From Cellulophaga omnivescoria (GTDB lineage Bacteria; Bacteroidota; Bacteroidia; Flavobacteriales; Flavobacteriaceae): a DNA stretch of 64,000 nucleotides. The first letter of the stretch is position 1. Each line of letters starts with the position of its first letter. The notes below the pieces were generated by a model that saw only the letters and a program-made list of their open reading frames with translations, was not told the origin of the DNA and did not search any database. The position numbers and the translations under genes are program-made. The stretch is taken from assembly GCF_001999725.1 (NCBI RefSeq), contig NZ_MDDP01000010.1, positions 496,001 to 560,000 of the forward strand, read 5' to 3'. Below are positions 62,625-64,000 of the stretch, piece by piece.

Positions 62625-63854
62625 TTGAAATTACATTTATCAGCACCAGAAAATAAAACTCTAAATTCTGCTATTAAAATAACAGGAAGCAAAAGCGAGT
62701 CTAACCGTCTATTGTTATTACAAGCATTATATCCGAATATAAAAATAGAAAACCTTTCTAATTCTGATGATGCAGTTGTTATGCAAAAAGGAATTAAGGT
62801 GTCTAAAGGAGAAGTAGATATACATCATGCTGGTACAGCAATGCGTTTTTTAACAACATATTTTTCTTGCCAAAATGGTAAAGAAGTGGTACTTACCGGG
62901 TCTAAACGTATGACCGAGAGACCTATTGGTGTTTTAGTAGATGCGCTTAAGTCTTTAGGGGCAGATATTACTTATTTAGAAAACAACGGTTATCCTCCAC
63001 TACATATAAAAGGAAAAAAAATAACGGCTAATAAAGTAAGTTTGCCAGCAAATATAAGTAGCCAGTATATTTCTTCATTATTGCTAACTGCTCCAAGTTT
63101 AGATAATGGATTAGAATTAGAGTTGGTAGGTAAAATCACTTCTGTGCCTTATATTAAAATGACCTTGGCTTTACTAACTAAAATAGGGGTAGAAAACTCT
63201 TTTGAGGGTAACATAATAAAAGTATCTCCTAAAAAAGCAGTAAATGATACAACACTGGTAGTAGAATCAGACTGGAGCTCGGCATCATATTATTACAGTA
63301 TTGTTGCTATGTCTTCTGTTGGTACAGAGATATCATTATCTGCATATAAAAAAGACAGCTTACAAGGAGATAGCGTGTTACAAGAAATTTATAAAGATTT
63401 TGGTGTAGAAACTACATTTTTAAACAATAAAGTGGTTTTAAAAAAGGTAACAGATAACCAAGAACAAAAAATTACAACAGACCTAAGTAATGCGCCAGAT
63501 ATAGCACAAACCATTGCGGTTACGGTTTTTGGTTTAGGACTAGGTTGCCATTTAACAGGTTTACACACACTTAAAATTAAAGAAACAGACAGGTTAGAGG
63601 CTTTAAAAACAGAACTGACAAAATTAGGAGCCGCAATAACAGTTACAGATAAAACACTAACCATTACACCAACAACAAAAATTAATAAAAATATTCCTAT
63701 AGATACCTATAATGATCATAGAATGGGAATGGCGTTTGCTCCATTAGCTCTAAAAACAACACTATTTATAAATGATGCTGGCGTGGTGTCTAAATCATAC
63801 CCAGATTTCTGGACAGACCTAAAACAGCTTCAATTTGGTATTAAAGAAGCTTAA
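62625..63854 (+). CDS. aroA: 3-phosphoshikimate 1-carboxyvinyltransferase (EPSP synthase)
   Basis: Sixth step of the shikimate pathway: shikimate 3-phosphate plus PEP to EPSP. The 409-residue protein has TGSKSESNRLLLLQAL for substrate binding, HAGTAMRFLTTYFS, LPANISSQYISSLL, IKETDRLEALKTEL and YNDHRMGMAFAPLAL. No ATG is available at the N-terminus; a TTG at 62625 gives MKLHLSAPENKTLNSAIK. It is some 18 residues shorter than E. coli AroA. The motif around residues 70-80 (HAGTAMRF) has Ala where many bacterial enzymes have Gly. It is about 6 kb from the aromatic operon and supplies the chorismate it uses. Confidence 0.95.
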   Translation: MKLHLSAPENKTLNSAIKITGSKSESNRLLLLQALYPNIKIENLSNSDDAVVMQKGIKVSKGEVDIHHAGTAMRFLTTYFSCQNGKEVVLTGSKRMTERPIGVLVDALKSLGADITYLENNGYPPLHIKGKKITANKVSLPANISSQYISSLLLTAPSLDNGLELELVGKITSVPYIKMTLALLTKIGVENSFEGNIIKVSPKKAVNDTTLVVESDWSSASYYYSIVAMSSVGTEISLSAYKKDSLQGDSVLQEIYKDFGVETTFLNNKVVLKKVTDNQEQKITTDLSNAPDIAQTIAVTVFGLGLGCHLTGLHTLKIKETDRLEALKTELTKLGAAITVTDKTLTITPTTKINKNIPIDTYNDHRMGMAFAPLALKTTLFINDAGVVSKSYPDFWTDLKQLQFGIKEA

Positions 63855-63912
63855 TTATAGCTAAATTGTTATTTAATTGGTGTTTTACTTGACAACGCCT
63901 ATTGTAGCGTAG

Positions 63913-63920
63913 TATATTTG
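63913..63920 (+). promoter_or_regulatory. -7 promoter box near the right edge
   Basis: TATATTTG, exact TAnnTTTG match, with TTG at 63889-63891 about 21 bases upstream. It drives whatever begins after aroA, outside the window. Confidence 0.6.
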
Positions 63921-63950
63921 CAATCGCATAAAAGGAAAATTAAAAAATAT

Positions 63951-63983
63951 GCACTAAACCGTAAAACGTTGGGTGCTTTTTTA
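63951..63983 (+). terminator. Terminator-like hairpin just after the edge promoter
   Basis: GCAC..AAC (starting about 63951) pairs with GTT..GTGC, a 7-bp stem with mismatches, then six T. It begins about 30 bases after the promoter box, so it would end a very short transcript or serve as an attenuator of the next gene. Confidence 0.45.
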
Positions 63984-64000
63984 TTAGCATAAAATAATAT

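Noticed and set aside
1-64000. tRNA, rRNA, CRISPR arrays, insertion sequences, prophage or toxin-antitoxin genes
   Set aside because: None found; gene content and composition are even across the window with no sign of recent transfer.

Overview
The window is chromosomal DNA from a member of the Bacteroidota, very probably a marine-type Flavobacteriaceae. The evidence is the low G+C content, promoter boxes of the Bacteroidetes type (TAnnTTTG), weak or absent Shine-Dalgarno sequences, a gliding-motility ABC ATPase (GldA), GLPGLI, DUF5686 and DUF6089 proteins, a two-gene MetH, and gene orders usual for this family (CBS-nadK-DUF6089-uppS-bamA-ompH-ompH-murI). Nothing looks like a phage, plasmid, insertion sequence or CRISPR array, and no tRNA or rRNA gene was seen. 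It is mainly housekeeping and biosynthetic DNA; the interest lies in RNA-based regulation and enzyme architecture.

Layout. 1-8.8 kb: pdxJ (cut by the window edge), a CBS protein and NAD kinase, then an envelope operon (DUF6089 protein, uppS, bamA, two Skp/OmpH chaperones) and murI. 8.8-14.3 kb, minus strand: thyA-folA, a bifunctional-nuclease-fold protein with a concentrative nucleoside transporter, and etfBA. 14.4-25.8 kb: pdhB, a DUF5686 outer-membrane protein, soluble and membrane pyrophosphatases, a deoxynucleoside kinase, and a GLPGLI/TonB-receptor-like pair.

25.9-47.9 kb is a sulfur, methionine and SAM block. It holds metK, metY, a trifunctional homoserine acetyltransferase-aspartokinase-homoserine dehydrogenase, a second PLP sulfhydrylase, an Rrf2 regulator, a DUF2061 protein, cysH, cysD, cysN, sulfite reductase, siroheme genes, a ferredoxin-NADP reductase-like enzyme, split metH and metF. 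Together these cover sulfate to sulfide, aspartate to homocysteine, methionine and SAM. Two canonical SAM-I riboswitches (before metY and before metH) and a SAM-II-like RNA (before metK) lie here, as do two copies of a structured intergenic repeat and an inverted-repeat operator candidate for the Rrf2 protein.

47.9-52 kb: a PagL-like lipid A deacylase, a GIN-domain lipoprotein, a serine hydrolase and gldA. 52-56.2 kb: an aromatic amino acid operon (prephenate dehydratase, aminotransferase, prephenate dehydrogenase, DAHP synthase-chorismate mutase). It is preceded by a 23-residue leader peptide with ten aromatic residues and a textbook antiterminator/terminator pair. 56.3-63.9 kb: a small secreted protein, rsgA-dtd, two DUF3857/transglutaminase-like proteins (one with a Cys-His-Asp triad, one without), a MazG-like protein and aroA. 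The window ends in a promoter followed by a terminator-like hairpin.

The strongest findings are the aromatic attenuator, the SAM-II-like metK leader beside two SAM-I elements, the structured repeat with a compensatory base change, the Rrf2 operator, and the trifunctional fusion.
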